This document shows, piece after piece, positions 7,701 to 16,100 of a DNA stretch of 54,972 bases. The stretch is from Reyranella sp. (GTDB lineage Bacteria; Pseudomonadota; Alphaproteobacteria; Reyranellales; Reyranellaceae), in assembly GCA_029946105.1 (NCBI GenBank), contig JAQSDW010000060.1, positions 1 to 54,972 on the forward strand, read 5' to 3'. The stretch's first letter is position 1, and each line of letters begins with the position of its first letter. A program made the translations under genes and the position numbers. Under the pieces are notes generated by a model. That model was not told the DNA's origin, made no database searches, and saw nothing but the letters and a program-made list of their open reading frames with translations.

Positions 7701-8771
7701 CTACGCCGGTCCCGTCACGACCGGCTTCTTGAACTGCAGCGGCATTAGGTCGGGGTTGTCGCCGCCCCCTTCCCGCCAGCGCCCCGGAGTCATGCCGGTG
7801 AGGCGCTTGAAAGCTCGACTGAAGGCCGCCTCCGACTCGTAGCCGATGTCGGCAGCCGCCCGCGCGATGCTGTCTTTACCATGCCGCAATCGATCGGCGG
7901 CCATCTGGATTCGCCATCCGACCAGATACTCGATCGGCGGCCGCCCCAGCAGGGCGTTGAAGCGCTCGCCCAGGACGGTCCGTGAGGATCCGGCTTCACG
8001 GGCAAGGGTTTCGGCCGACCAGCGCCGCGCGGGGTCGGCATGAATGAGCTGCAACGCGCGGCCGACGATCGGGTCGTCGAGTGCGGCCAGCACGCCCCGA
8101 CTGCCCATCGGCATCCGGCTGGCGTGGCGCCTCAGGACTTCGACGAACAGCAGCTCCATCATCCGGCCGAGGATCGCCTGCGTGCCCGGCGTCGCGGCAT
8201 CGACCAGGGCAAGCATGTCATGCACGGTCGAGGCGAGCTGCGCGCCCAGCTTGCCGTCGCCGGCATGCTCGACGAGCAACTCGGGGAGGGTCCGGAACAT
8301 CGGAACGGACATCATCTCGGCCGACTCGATGAAACCGCAGACGAGCCGCGTCTCGGCCCCGCCGCCACCGTGACTGACGGTCCAGATTCCCTCGGTGGGT
8401 CCGCGCGGAAACAGCTTCGGATCGAAGACCATGTCTGGCGCCGTCCCCTTGCGCAGAGTGTGCCGGTCGGCGAAGGGCAGAAGAAGAAGATCGCCCGCGA
8501 CAAGCTGCCGTTGTGTGCCGCTCGCGGTCTCGACCAGGCAGTCGCCCTCCGCGATCAGGTGAAACACGCTGACGTGGCGCAGATGCGCCATCGGCATGTG
8601 TTGGTCATAGCGCTTGGGCGAGACCAACCCGAACGGCGCCGTGAGGCGGGCGCTGAGGAAAATCCCGCCGGTCACGCGCACCGCGCGCAGCATCTCCGAA
8701 AGGATGTCCGCATCCGGCGGCGCAAGAACGCGCTCCGGTGTCTCGGCAAAGGACGACGGTGTCCTGATCAT
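7701..8771 (-). CDS. AraC family transcriptional regulator with N-terminal cupin
   Basis: A 356-residue regulator. An N-terminal cupin-like sensor (residues about 20-200, with HVSVFHLIAEGDCLVE and a strand DLLLLPFADRHTL) precedes a helical linker and a two-HTH AraC domain near 250-350. The second HTH shows the signature IARAAADIGYESEAAFSRAFKRLTGMTPGRWR. The ATG at 8771 was preferred over an in-frame GTG at 8804; an AGGAG lies about 13 bases before the ATG, slightly far. The inverted repeat at 8796-8821 is placed for autoregulation or control of the divergent GFA gene. Confidence 0.9.
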   Translation of the reverse strand: MIRTPSSFAETPERVLAPPDADILSEMLRAVRVTGGIFLSARLTAPFGLVSPKRYDQHMPMAHLRHVSVFHLIAEGDCLVETASGTQRQLVAGDLLLLPFADRHTLRKGTAPDMVFDPKLFPRGPTEGIWTVSHGGGGAETRLVCGFIESAEMMSVPMFRTLPELLVEHAGDGKLGAQLASTVHDMLALVDAATPGTQAILGRMMELLFVEVLRRHASRMPMGSRGVLAALDDPIVGRALQLIHADPARRWSAETLAREAGSSRTVLGERFNALLGRPPIEYLVGWRIQMAADRLRHGKDSIARAAADIGYESEAAFSRAFKRLTGMTPGRWREGGGDNPDLMPLQFKKPVVTGPA

Positions 8772-8795
8772 TGTCGAAAATCCACTCCTAGACGA

Positions 8796-8821
8796 TATGT
8801 CCACTGCACATCGAGGACATA
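8796..8821. promoter_or_regulatory. Inverted repeat, candidate operator of the AraC regulator
   Basis: Perfect 7-base arms TATGTCC (8796-8802) and GGACATA (8815-8821) with a 12-base spacer, in the 193-base gap between the AraC-type gene and the divergent GFA gene. Position and spacing suit a dimeric regulator, but no binding is shown. Confidence 0.4.
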
Positions 8822-8887
8822 CCGCTTCCGAGTGACGCGGCAGTAAAGGAGTTCAGCCCAGCCGTCTACATCGTCTGCATCACGATT

Positions 8888-8940
8888 GTTTGAGTCCGGC
8901 GTTTGAGCCCGGTGTTTTGAGTCCAGCGTTTGAGTCCGGC
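8888..8940. repeat. Four tandem copies of a 13-base unit upstream of the GFA gene
   Basis: The unit GTTTGAGTCCGGC occurs at 8888-8900 and 8928-8940. Two variant copies lie between them, GTTTGAGCCCGGT at 8901-8913 and a 14-base GTTTTGAGTCCAGC at 8914-8927. The array ends about 10 bases before the ribosome site of the next gene, so it lies in its leader or promoter. Confidence 0.85.
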
Positions 8941-8964
8941 AGTCGCCGGCAAAGGAGAGACGAC

Positions 8965-9393
8965 ATGAGCAACAAGCACAGCGGCACGTGCTTCTGCGGA
9001 GCCGTGCAGGTCGAAGTCACGGGCGCCCCCGAAGCAATGGGATATTGTCATTGCAGTTCCTGCCGCTCCTGGTCGGCCGGGCCAGTGAATGCCTTCACCC
9101 TGTGGAAGCCCGCCAATGTGGCGATCACCAAGGGCGCGGAGTTCGTCGGCCACTTCAAGAAGACCGATCTGAGCGATCGCCAGTTCTGCACCAAGTGCGG
9201 CGGCCACATCATGACCGACCACCCGCCGATCGGCCTGACCGACGTCTATGCGGCGACCATCCCGAGCGTCACCTTCACGCCCGGCGTCCATGTCAATTAT
9301 TCGGAAACGGTGCTGCGGATGAAGGACGGGCTGCCGAAGCTGAGGGACTTCCCGGCCGAACTCGGCGGATCCGGGCAGGCCGTACCCGAGTAA
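8965..9393 (+). CDS. GFA family protein (zinc-binding, Gfa/CENP-V-like)
   Basis: A 142-residue protein of the glutathione-dependent formaldehyde-activating enzyme (Gfa)/CENP-V fold. Zinc ligands are visible as C9-x-C11, C28-x-C30--C33 (GYCHCSSC) and C75--C78 (FCTKCGGH). These are the two zinc sites of the family. Most relatives are not proven Gfa enzymes, so formaldehyde chemistry should not be assumed. The ATG at 8965 follows AAAGGAGAGACGAC. A short tandem repeat lies directly upstream, and the regulator gene is divergent. Confidence 0.9.
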   Translation: MSNKHSGTCFCGAVQVEVTGAPEAMGYCHCSSCRSWSAGPVNAFTLWKPANVAITKGAEFVGHFKKTDLSDRQFCTKCGGHIMTDHPPIGLTDVYAATIPSVTFTPGVHVNYSETVLRMKDGLPKLRDFPAELGGSGQAVPE

Positions 9394-9408
9394 TGCCGAC
9401 GGCGTGCC

Positions 9409-10176
9409 CTAGAACGCCGACACAGGCGCCTGGGGCACGTCTTTCCAGAAATCGGGGTCGTGGCCGAAGAACAGCTTGGCCCCGCCGCGCTCGAGCGCTT
9501 CGAGGCGATCGAGCGAGGCCAACATCTGCTCGCGGTCGTAAACGAAGCGTGGTAACCGGCGTTCACGCAAGGTACGGCAGAAATAACAGGCATCGCCGGT
9601 GAGCACGATTTCACCGGCCTCGGTACGGACTTTCAACGACTGGTGGCCCGGCGTATGGCCGTAGGTCGGAATGCAGACCACGCTGCCGTCGCCGAACAGG
9701 TCGTGCTCGCCTTCGACCTGCTTCACCGGATGGCCGTGGTCGAAGTCGGCCTTGAAGAAGCCGACCTTGGCTGCCGTCTCGGGATCCTGCGCCGCCTGCC
9801 ATTCACGCTTCTGCACCACCATGGTGGCGTTGGGTACCAGCTCGTTGCCGCCGGCATGATCGAAGTGCAGGTGCGAGTTCACGATGTAGTCGACCTTGCC
9901 GGGATCGCGGTCGATCGCTTCCAGCCGCGACTTCACGTCGTCCTGGGCGCCGTACTGCTCGAAGCCGAAAATGCGCGCCACGCGTTCGCCCAGACGGCCA
10001 GCGGCGTCGGTGCGGCATTGCGGATGCATGCCGGTGTCGAACAGGGCGTGGCCCTTGGGGTGCTCGATCAGGTAGGACGGGATCGGCAGCGCCACCGGGC
10101 CGTCTTCGCCCTCGATCATGTCTTTCAGTCGGCCTACCAGCCGGCCGCAGGTCATGGCATAGAGCTTGACGACCAT
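9409..10176 (-). CDS. N-acyl homoserine lactonase family metallo-beta-lactamase-fold hydrolase
   Basis: A 255-residue MBL-fold protein close to AttM/AiiA-type lactonases. The dinuclear zinc site is complete: H102-x-H104-x-D106-H107 (SHLHFDHAGG), H174 and H178 in YGHTPGH, D195 in LTGDACY and H239 in FFGHDPDFW. The N-terminal IPSYLIEHPKGHALFDTGM is typical of the lactonase group. The likely reaction is hydrolysis of acyl-homoserine or other lactones in the cytosol. The ATG at 10176 follows TGAGGAC and lies 10 bases after the gatB stop, so it is probably co-transcribed with gatB. No luxI or luxR homologue is in the window. Confidence 0.87.
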   Translation of the reverse strand: MVVKLYAMTCGRLVGRLKDMIEGEDGPVALPIPSYLIEHPKGHALFDTGMHPQCRTDAAGRLGERVARIFGFEQYGAQDDVKSRLEAIDRDPGKVDYIVNSHLHFDHAGGNELVPNATMVVQKREWQAAQDPETAAKVGFFKADFDHGHPVKQVEGEHDLFGDGSVVCIPTYGHTPGHQSLKVRTEAGEIVLTGDACYFCRTLRERRLPRFVYDREQMLASLDRLEALERGGAKLFFGHDPDFWKDVPQAPVSAF

Positions 10177-10186
10177 CGCAGTGTCC

Positions 10187-11635
10187 TCAGGCGTCGAGCG
10201 CCTTCTTCAAGAGCTCGTTCACGATCTTGGGGTTGGCCTTGCCGCCGGTCGACTTCATGACCTGCCCCACGAACCAGCCCATCAGGGTGGGCTTGGCCTT
10301 GTAGGCCGTGACCTGTCCCGGGTTGGCCTCGATCACCGCCTTGATCGCGGCCTCGATGGCGCCGGTATCGGTGACCTGCCGGAGGCCACGTTCCTCAACC
10401 AGGACGGCCGGGTCCTTGCCCGTCTCTTCCATGGCGACGAACAGGTCCTTGGCGATGCGGCCCGAGATCGTGCTGTCGGCCTGCAGGTCGAGCAGTTTGC
10501 CGAGATGCTCCGCCTTGATCGGCGACTCCGCGATCGTGGCGCCGCGGCGGTTCAGCATCGCGAAGAAATCGCCCGTGACGAGCTTCACGGCTTCCTTCGC
10601 ATCGCGTCCCTTGGCCACGGTATCGAAGAATGCCGCCGTTTCCTTCTCCAGGACCAGCACGCCCGCATCGTAGGGCGTCAGGCCGTATTCCTTGATGAAG
10701 CGCGCCTTTCGCGCATCGGGCAGCTCCGGGAGGCTGGCGCGGATCTTGTCGACATATTCCTGGGTGAAGATCAGGGGCAGCAGATCGGGATCGGGGAAGT
10801 AGCGGTAGTCGTGCGCATCCTCCTTGGCTCGCATTGATTGCGTCTCACCGCGGCCGGGATCGAACCGTCGCGTTTCCTGCACAATCTTGCCGCCGCCTTC
10901 GATGATCTCGACCTGGCGACGCGCCTCGTACTCGATCGCCTGCCTCACGTAGCGGATCGAGTTCACGTTCTTGATCTCGCAGCGCGTGCCCAGTTCGCCG
11001 CCCGGCTTGCGCACCGAGACGTTGACGTCGCAGCGCATGGAGCCCTCGTCCATGTTGCCGTCGCATGTGCCGAGGTAGCGCACGATCGAGCGCAGCTTGG
11101 TGAGATAGGCCGCCGCCTCGTCGGCACTGCGCATGTCGGGCCGGCTGACGATCTCCATCAGCGCCACGCCCGAGCGGTTGAGGTCGACATAGGTCTGGCT
11201 CGGGTGCTGGTCGTGTAGGCTCTTGCCGGCATCCTGCTCGAGGTGCAGCCTCTCGATGCCGATCTTCTTGGTGACACCGCCTTCGAGATCAATCTCGACC
11301 ACGCCCTCGCCCACGATCGGGTCCTTGAACTGCGAGATCTGATAGCCCTGCGGCAGGTCGGGGAAAAAGTAGTTCTTGCGGTCGAACACCGAGCGCAGGT
11401 TGATCTTGGCGTTGAGGCCAAGACCGGTCCGTACCGCCTGCTCGACGCAGCGCTCGTTGATGACGGGCAGCATGCCGGGCATGCCGGCGTCGACCAGCGA
11501 GACCTGGGTGTTGGGATCGGCACCGAACATGGTCGGGGCACCGGAGAAGAGCTTGGCGTCGGAAATGACCTGGGCATGAACTTCCAGCCCGAGGACGATT
11601 TCCCAATCGCCTGTTTCGCCTTTGATGAGTGACAT
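10187..11635 (-). CDS. gatB: Asp-tRNA(Asn)/Glu-tRNA(Gln) amidotransferase subunit B
   Basis: A 482-residue GatB of normal length. It opens with [22 protein letters not shown], has the kinase-like GatB_N core ([27 protein letters not shown]) and ends in the helical YqeY-like tail that holds tRNA ([21 protein letters not shown]). Together with GatA and GatC it converts misacylated Glu-tRNA(Gln) and Asp-tRNA(Asn) using glutamine-derived ammonia. Unusually, gatC and gatA lie about 6 kb away on the same strand (17920-19713), with opposite-strand genes between. The lactonase gene follows after 10 bases. Confidence 0.97.
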   Translation of the reverse strand: MSLIKGETGDWEIVLGLEVHAQVISDAKLFSGAPTMFGADPNTQVSLVDAGMPGMLPVINERCVEQAVRTGLGLNAKINLRSVFDRKNYFFPDLPQGYQISQFKDPIVGEGVVEIDLEGGVTKKIGIERLHLEQDAGKSLHDQHPSQTYVDLNRSGVALMEIVSRPDMRSADEAAAYLTKLRSIVRYLGTCDGNMDEGSMRCDVNVSVRKPGGELGTRCEIKNVNSIRYVRQAIEYEARRQVEIIEGGGKIVQETRRFDPGRGETQSMRAKEDAHDYRYFPDPDLLPLIFTQEYVDKIRASLPELPDARKARFIKEYGLTPYDAGVLVLEKETAAFFDTVAKGRDAKEAVKLVTGDFFAMLNRRGATIAESPIKAEHLGKLLDLQADSTISGRIAKDLFVAMEETGKDPAVLVEERGLRQVTDTGAIEAAIKAVIEANPGQVTAYKAKPTLMGWFVGQVMKSTGGKANPKIVNELLKKALDA

Positions 11636-11716
11636 GCCCGGTAAATAGGGAATTTGGCCCGACTTGGCAAAAAAAACGTTTCATGCCCTGCTGGAAGCCC
11701 ATTCGGAGGCAATTCC

Positions 11717-12055
11717 ATGACCCTTTCCCTGCGACGGATCATTCTTTTTACCAAAAACATGCCCGGCATGGTCGCCTTCTATCGCGACGTCCTCGGGCTG
11801 AAGCTGCGCAAGGACGAACCGGGCTGGAAGGAATTCGACGCCAACGGCAGCGTGATCGCCCTTCACAACGGCACATCGGCGATCGGCAAGCGGCCGCCCA
11901 AGCTCGGGTTTTGGGCAACTGACATCGCTGCCGCCCGCGACGAGTTGGTGAAGCGCGGCGCCAAGATGTCCAAGTTGATGTCGGGCGGTGGCCTCGTGCG
12001 CTGCGAAGGCAAGGATCCGGACGGCAACCCCTTCTCGATCTCCGACAGAAGATGA
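11717..12055 (+). CDS. VOC family protein (glyoxalase/bleomycin-resistance fold)
   Basis: A 112-residue single-domain VOC protein: RRIILFTKNMPGMVAFYRDVLGL (two pairing elements), then WKEFDANGSVIALH, GFWATDIAAARDELVKRGAKM and CEGKDPDGNPFSISDR. It would work as a dimer with a shared metal site; His38-like and Glu residues are candidates. The reaction is unknown. The ATG at 11717 follows CGGAGGC. It is divergent from gatB and stands alone before the Bug receptor operon. Confidence 0.85.
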   Translation: MTLSLRRIILFTKNMPGMVAFYRDVLGLKLRKDEPGWKEFDANGSVIALHNGTSAIGKRPPKLGFWATDIAAARDELVKRGAKMSKLMSGGGLVRCEGKDPDGNPFSISDRR

Positions 12056-12183
12056 CGCTGGAGGGCTGCGGCGCCACAATTTCGGCACAAGAAATGGTCA
12101 AATCGCAGAACTAAGACCTTGCGCAACAGGCGACCGTGCTTAGGCTTGCCGATAACAAGACATAGAGTTCTGGGAGGATTTTC

Positions 12184-13161
12184 ATGACGACGTTCAATCG
12201 CCGCACGCTGCTCGTCGGCGGTACTGCCGCCGTTCTCGGTGGACCGGCCATCGCGTGGGCGCAGGCGGAATGGCCCAAGGGGCCGATCAAGATCATCGTT
12301 CCCTTCCCACCCGGCGGCTCGACCGATCCGGTGGCCCGCATCATCCAGGCCAAGATGATCGAGAACACGGGCTGGAACATCATTGTCGACAACAAGCCGG
12401 GCGGTACCGGTGCCGTCGGCTCGGCCGTTGCCGCCAAGTCGCCGCCCGATGGCCAGACCTGGATGCTTACCTTCGACAGCCACATCCTCAATCCCGCCTT
12501 CGCAACCGGGCTGCCGTACAAGGATTCGGAACTCTTCAACGTCATGCTGATCGGCCGCACACCGCAGGCGATCTGCGCGCATCCCGACCGCCCGTACAAG
12601 ACGTTCGCTGAGGTGATCACCGATGCGAAGGCGCGGCCCGGCAAGGTCAGCATCGGCGTTCTGGGCGCCAGCCAAGCCTTGGTGCTGATGACCCTGATCA
12701 AGAAAGAGAACGACGTCGACCTCAACCTGATCCCCTACAAGGGTGGCGGGCCGCTCAACCAGGACATCCTGGCCGGGGTCACAGATGTCGCCATCGGCAG
12801 CCTGACGTCGTTCAGTCCCCACATCCGGGCGAACAAGGTGAGGGCGATCGCCGTGACCGGCGACAAGCGCACGCCGGCGCTGCCCGATACGCCCACTCTC
12901 ATCGAGCAGGGCGTCAAGAGCTTCCCGTCCTACTCCTGGTGGGGGGTCTATGCGCCGACCGGCACGCCGCGTCCGATCATCGATCGCATGCATGCCGAAC
13001 TCGCCAAGGCCGTGCACGCACCCGACGTGACGCAGAAGTTCATCGAACAGTTCAACATGGAGATCCTGACCACGTCGCCCGAGGACTTCGCGGCCTACCA
13101 GAAGAGCGAACAGGAACGCTGGTTCAAGGTCATCAAGGACAACGACATCAAGGGCGATTGA
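12184..13161 (+). CDS. Bug-family tripartite tricarboxylate transporter substrate-binding protein, copy 1
   Basis: A 325-residue periplasmic receptor. The N-terminus has a twin-arginine-like NRRTLLVGG and a signal ending AWAQA. The mature part begins WPKGPIKIIVPFPPGGSTDPVAR, the hallmark Bug beta-strand and ligand loop, with a later GGGPLNQDILAGVTDVAIG motif. Bug proteins bind carboxylates or other small polar molecules for TctAB-type transporters or for sensing. No tctA or tctB is nearby, so it is an orphan receptor. A near-duplicate follows after two bases. The ATG has GGGAGGATTTTC upstream. Confidence 0.92.
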   Translation: MTTFNRRTLLVGGTAAVLGGPAIAWAQAEWPKGPIKIIVPFPPGGSTDPVARIIQAKMIENTGWNIIVDNKPGGTGAVGSAVAAKSPPDGQTWMLTFDSHILNPAFATGLPYKDSELFNVMLIGRTPQAICAHPDRPYKTFAEVITDAKARPGKVSIGVLGASQALVLMTLIKKENDVDLNLIPYKGGGPLNQDILAGVTDVAIGSLTSFSPHIRANKVRAIAVTGDKRTPALPDTPTLIEQGVKSFPSYSWWGVYAPTGTPRPIIDRMHAELAKAVHAPDVTQKFIEQFNMEILTTSPEDFAAYQKSEQERWFKVIKDNDIKGD

Positions 13162-13163
13162 AC

Positions 13164-14153
13164 ATGCACCGTCGAACCTTCTTCGCCGGGTCTGTGGCCG
13201 CCTCGGTCGCGCCGATCCTGGCCGCCCCGACCATCGTTAGCGCCCAAGACAAAGCGGGCGAATGGCCGAAGGGTTCGATCCGTGTCGTCGTGCCCTTCCC
13301 GCCCGGCGGCACCACCGACCCGGTGGCCCGCCTCCTTGCCGCCAAGGTGAGCGACAACACCGGCTGGGCAACGGTGATCGACAACAAGCCCGGCGCCGCC
13401 GGCGCGATCGGCGCCGCCATCGCAGCCAAGGCGCCGCCCGACGGCCAGACCTGGATGATCACTTTCGACAGCCACATCCTGAGCCCTGCCTTCACGCCCA
13501 ACCTGCCCTACACCGACTCCGAGCTGTTCGGCGTCATGCTGGTCGGCCGTGCGCCACTCGCGGTCGCCTGCCATCCCAACCGTCCCTACCGCACGATGGG
13601 CGACGTCGTGGCCGATGCAAAGGCACGGCCCGGCAAGGTCAGCGTCGGCCTGCTTTCGGCCAGCGGTGCGCTGCTGCTGACCGCCTACCTGCAAAAGGCG
13701 AACGGCTTCGAACTCAACCAGATCTACTACAAGGGCGGCGGGCCCACCGTGCAGGACGTGCTGGCCGGCGTCACGGACTTCACGGTCACCACGCTGGGCG
13801 CGCTGCAGCCGCACTTCCGCAGCGGCAAGCTCAGGCCGCTGGCGACCACCGGGGACAAGCGCCCGCTGGGCTTGCCGGATGTTCCCACCCTGGCCGAGCA
13901 GGGCCTCACGACCTATCCGACCTACTCATGGTGGGGCGTCTATGTCCCGGCCGGAACGCCAAGACCGATCGTCGATCGCATGAGCGTCGAACTCACCAAA
14001 GCGGCACGCTCTCCCGACGTCGCGCAGAAGTTCGGCGAGCTGATCGACATGGAGATCCTGGCCAGCTCGCCCGAGGCGTTCGCTGCGTTCCAGAAGAGCG
14101 AACAGGAACGCTGGTTCAAGGTGATCAAGGACAACAACATCAAGAGCGACTAG
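13164..14153 (+). CDS. Bug-family tripartite tricarboxylate transporter substrate-binding protein, copy 2
   Basis: A 329-residue paralogue of the preceding gene, with the same WPKGSIRVVVPFPPGGTTDPVAR entry, the same PPDGQTWMITFDSHIL segment and an almost identical C-terminus (EQERWFKVIKDNNIK). It has its own Tat-like start (MHRRTFFAGS) and signal ending SAQDK. The ATG lies two bases after the first copy's stop, so the two are translationally linked and arose by tandem duplication. Residues differ in the middle (for example VGRAPLAVACHPN against IGRTPQAICAHPD), which may change ligand choice. Confidence 0.92.
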   Translation: MHRRTFFAGSVAASVAPILAAPTIVSAQDKAGEWPKGSIRVVVPFPPGGTTDPVARLLAAKVSDNTGWATVIDNKPGAAGAIGAAIAAKAPPDGQTWMITFDSHILSPAFTPNLPYTDSELFGVMLVGRAPLAVACHPNRPYRTMGDVVADAKARPGKVSVGLLSASGALLLTAYLQKANGFELNQIYYKGGGPTVQDVLAGVTDFTVTTLGALQPHFRSGKLRPLATTGDKRPLGLPDVPTLAEQGLTTYPTYSWWGVYVPAGTPRPIVDRMSVELTKAARSPDVAQKFGELIDMEILASSPEAFAAFQKSEQERWFKVIKDNNIKSD

Positions 14154-14205
14154 ACGGCGTGCCGTCGCGTAAACTTCCGCGCGGATAGATTTTTCGGAGG
14201 TCCAA

Positions 14206-15693
14206 ATGTCCGGCAATGTAATCGTTCTCATTTCCGGGGCAGGCCCCGTCGGCATGACGTTGGCCAATGAACTGACACGCTACGGCATCTCGGTCCGCAT
14301 CGTCGATAAGGCCGCCGAAAGAACGGACAAGTCGAAGGCGCTGGTGTTGTGGAGCCGCACCCTGGAACTGTTCGACCATGCCGGTTACGTCGACGATTTC
14401 ATGTCGGCCGGAATGCAGGCGCATGGCGCAAACATCTCCAACGGCAAGGAGGTCATGGCGCGGATCGACTTCGACGACATCGACAGCGTCTATCGCTACG
14501 CCTTGATGATCCCCCAGAGCGAAACCGAACGCATCCTGGAAGAGCATCTCGCGAAGCGCGGCGTCACGGTCGAGCGCAACGTCGCGCTGGAGAGCTTCGT
14601 CGATCAGGGCGCACAAGTGCAGGCCGTGCTGCGCAAGACCACCGGCGAGGCCGAGACACTCACCGCGGACTGGCTGATCGGCTGCGACGGCGCACATTCG
14701 GCCGTGCGGCACGGGCTGGGCTTCACTTTTGACGGCACGACGCAGCCCAGCGACTGGCTGCTGGCCGATGGCCACTTCACCGGGCTCGATCCTCAGGATC
14801 GCCTGCACATCTTCTGGCACAAGGACGGCATCCTTGCCTTCTTCCCGATCACCGAGGGACGGTGGCGCGTCGTGGCTGACCTCGGCGTGGCCGAGGGCAG
14901 CAGCCATCGCGCCGACCCTTCGCTGGAAGAGATCCAGTCTGTGCTGACGGAGCGCGGCTCCGGAAAGATCGTCATCAAGGATGCCTATTGGCTGGCAGCC
15001 TTCCGCATCAACGAACGCAAGGTTTCCCAGTACAATCGCGGCCGGGCCTTTCTGGCCGGCGATGCCGCCCATATTCACAGCCCGGCCGGCGGCCAGGGCA
15101 TGAACACCGGCATGCAGGATGCGTTCAACCTCGCCTGGAAGCTCAGCCTTGTGATCGGCGGCGTGTGCAAGCCGTCGCTTCTCGACAGCTACTCCGTCGA
15201 GCGCAGCGCCGTCGGCGACGAAGTGCTGCGCAATGCCGGCCGGATGACGGAGGTCGCCATCCTGCGCAATCCGATCGCCCAGGGCCTGCGCAATGCCGCG
15301 GTGAAATTCGCCTTCGGCTTTCCCCAACTGAGCCACGCGGCGGCCAAGACCCTGTCCGAACTCGACATTGGCTATCCCGACAGCCCCCTGTCGGTGAAGG
15401 GCGCGCATCACCCGACCGGGATAAAGGGCGACAAGACGAAGCCCGGCAAGCGATGGCCGGATCGGCTTCCGGCCGACACCAGCCGGGCGCGCTTCACCGC
15501 CATCGGCCCTGCCGATGGCGTGACGGGCCTTGCGGCAAAATTTCCCAAGCTGGTCCAGGCGGCGCCCACCACTGGCAAGGTCGACGGCCAGAACCTCATC
15601 CTCGTTCGTCCCGACGGTTATGTCGGCTTCGCCGGCACGGCGGTCGACGGAGCCGGCGCGGAGGCCTATCTCGCGACCCTGGCGGCGCGCTAG
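14206..15693 (+). CDS. FAD-dependent aromatic-ring monooxygenase (PheA/TfdB-like)
   Basis: A 495-residue group A flavoprotein monooxygenase. The dinucleotide fold SGAGPVGM lies at 10-17, the DG motif GCDGAHSAVR at 159-168, and the GD motif GDAAHIHSPAGGQGMN at 285-300. A C-terminal thioredoxin-like tail ends at VRPDGYVGFAGTAV, as in phenol hydroxylase relatives. It would hydroxylate an aromatic or polyketide-like compound using NAD(P)H and O2. It lies 52 bases after the receptor pair, with TCGGAGG before the ATG, and 33 bases before a small unknown protein. This suggests one operon for uptake and oxidation of an unknown compound. Confidence 0.92.
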   Translation: MSGNVIVLISGAGPVGMTLANELTRYGISVRIVDKAAERTDKSKALVLWSRTLELFDHAGYVDDFMSAGMQAHGANISNGKEVMARIDFDDIDSVYRYALMIPQSETERILEEHLAKRGVTVERNVALESFVDQGAQVQAVLRKTTGEAETLTADWLIGCDGAHSAVRHGLGFTFDGTTQPSDWLLADGHFTGLDPQDRLHIFWHKDGILAFFPITEGRWRVVADLGVAEGSSHRADPSLEEIQSVLTERGSGKIVIKDAYWLAAFRINERKVSQYNRGRAFLAGDAAHIHSPAGGQGMNTGMQDAFNLAWKLSLVIGGVCKPSLLDSYSVERSAVGDEVLRNAGRMTEVAILRNPIAQGLRNAAVKFAFGFPQLSHAAAKTLSELDIGYPDSPLSVKGAHHPTGIKGDKTKPGKRWPDRLPADTSRARFTAIGPADGVTGLAAKFPKLVQAAPTTGKVDGQNLILVRPDGYVGFAGTAVDGAGAEAYLATLAAR

Positions 15694-15726
15694 GGGTCTT
15701 CTTTCAACACAAGAAAAGGAAACACC

Positions 15727-16035
15727 ATGGCGAAGTTCGAAGGCCGGCTGGCCTGCGTCATTGCCGCCGACGGCTCGATCGCCCGCGGCTTCATGATCGA
15801 CGAGTGCGAGCTAGTCGGTGCCAACGAGTATGTCATCACGTGGAAGGTACCGCTGCAGAACGAAGCCAAGACCAACTTCTCCTGCGTGATCGGCAGTGCG
15901 GCACAGGAAGCGGTGGAGCCCGGGTTTTGCACCGTCGGGCTCATGGCCGACCCCATGAAGATGCACGTCCATACCTACGACGTCGCCGGCAAACCGGCCA
16001 AGCGGCCCTTCCACCTGGCCGTCTTTCGCGACTAG
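15727..16035 (+). CDS. Unknown 102-residue protein downstream of the monooxygenase
   Basis: No family recognised. It is a small, soluble, probably beta-rich protein with four cysteines (Cys10, Cys27, and one each in NFSCVIG and GFCTVGL), no signal peptide and no membrane segment. It starts at an ATG after AAGGAAACACC, 33 bases behind the monooxygenase, and ends 65 bases before a convergent gene. Codon use matches its neighbours, and the good ribosome site supports a real gene. Its place suggests a role tied to the flavin enzyme or its product, but nothing in the sequence says which. Confidence 0.7.
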   Translation: MAKFEGRLACVIAADGSIARGFMIDECELVGANEYVITWKVPLQNEAKTNFSCVIGSAAQEAVEPGFCTVGLMADPMKMHVHTYDVAGKPAKRPFHLAVFRD

Positions 16036-16100
16036 CAGGCGTCAGCATTGGGCCAGCTTCTGCAGTTCGCCGACGGCGCCGAAAAAACTGTCAGCCGGCG

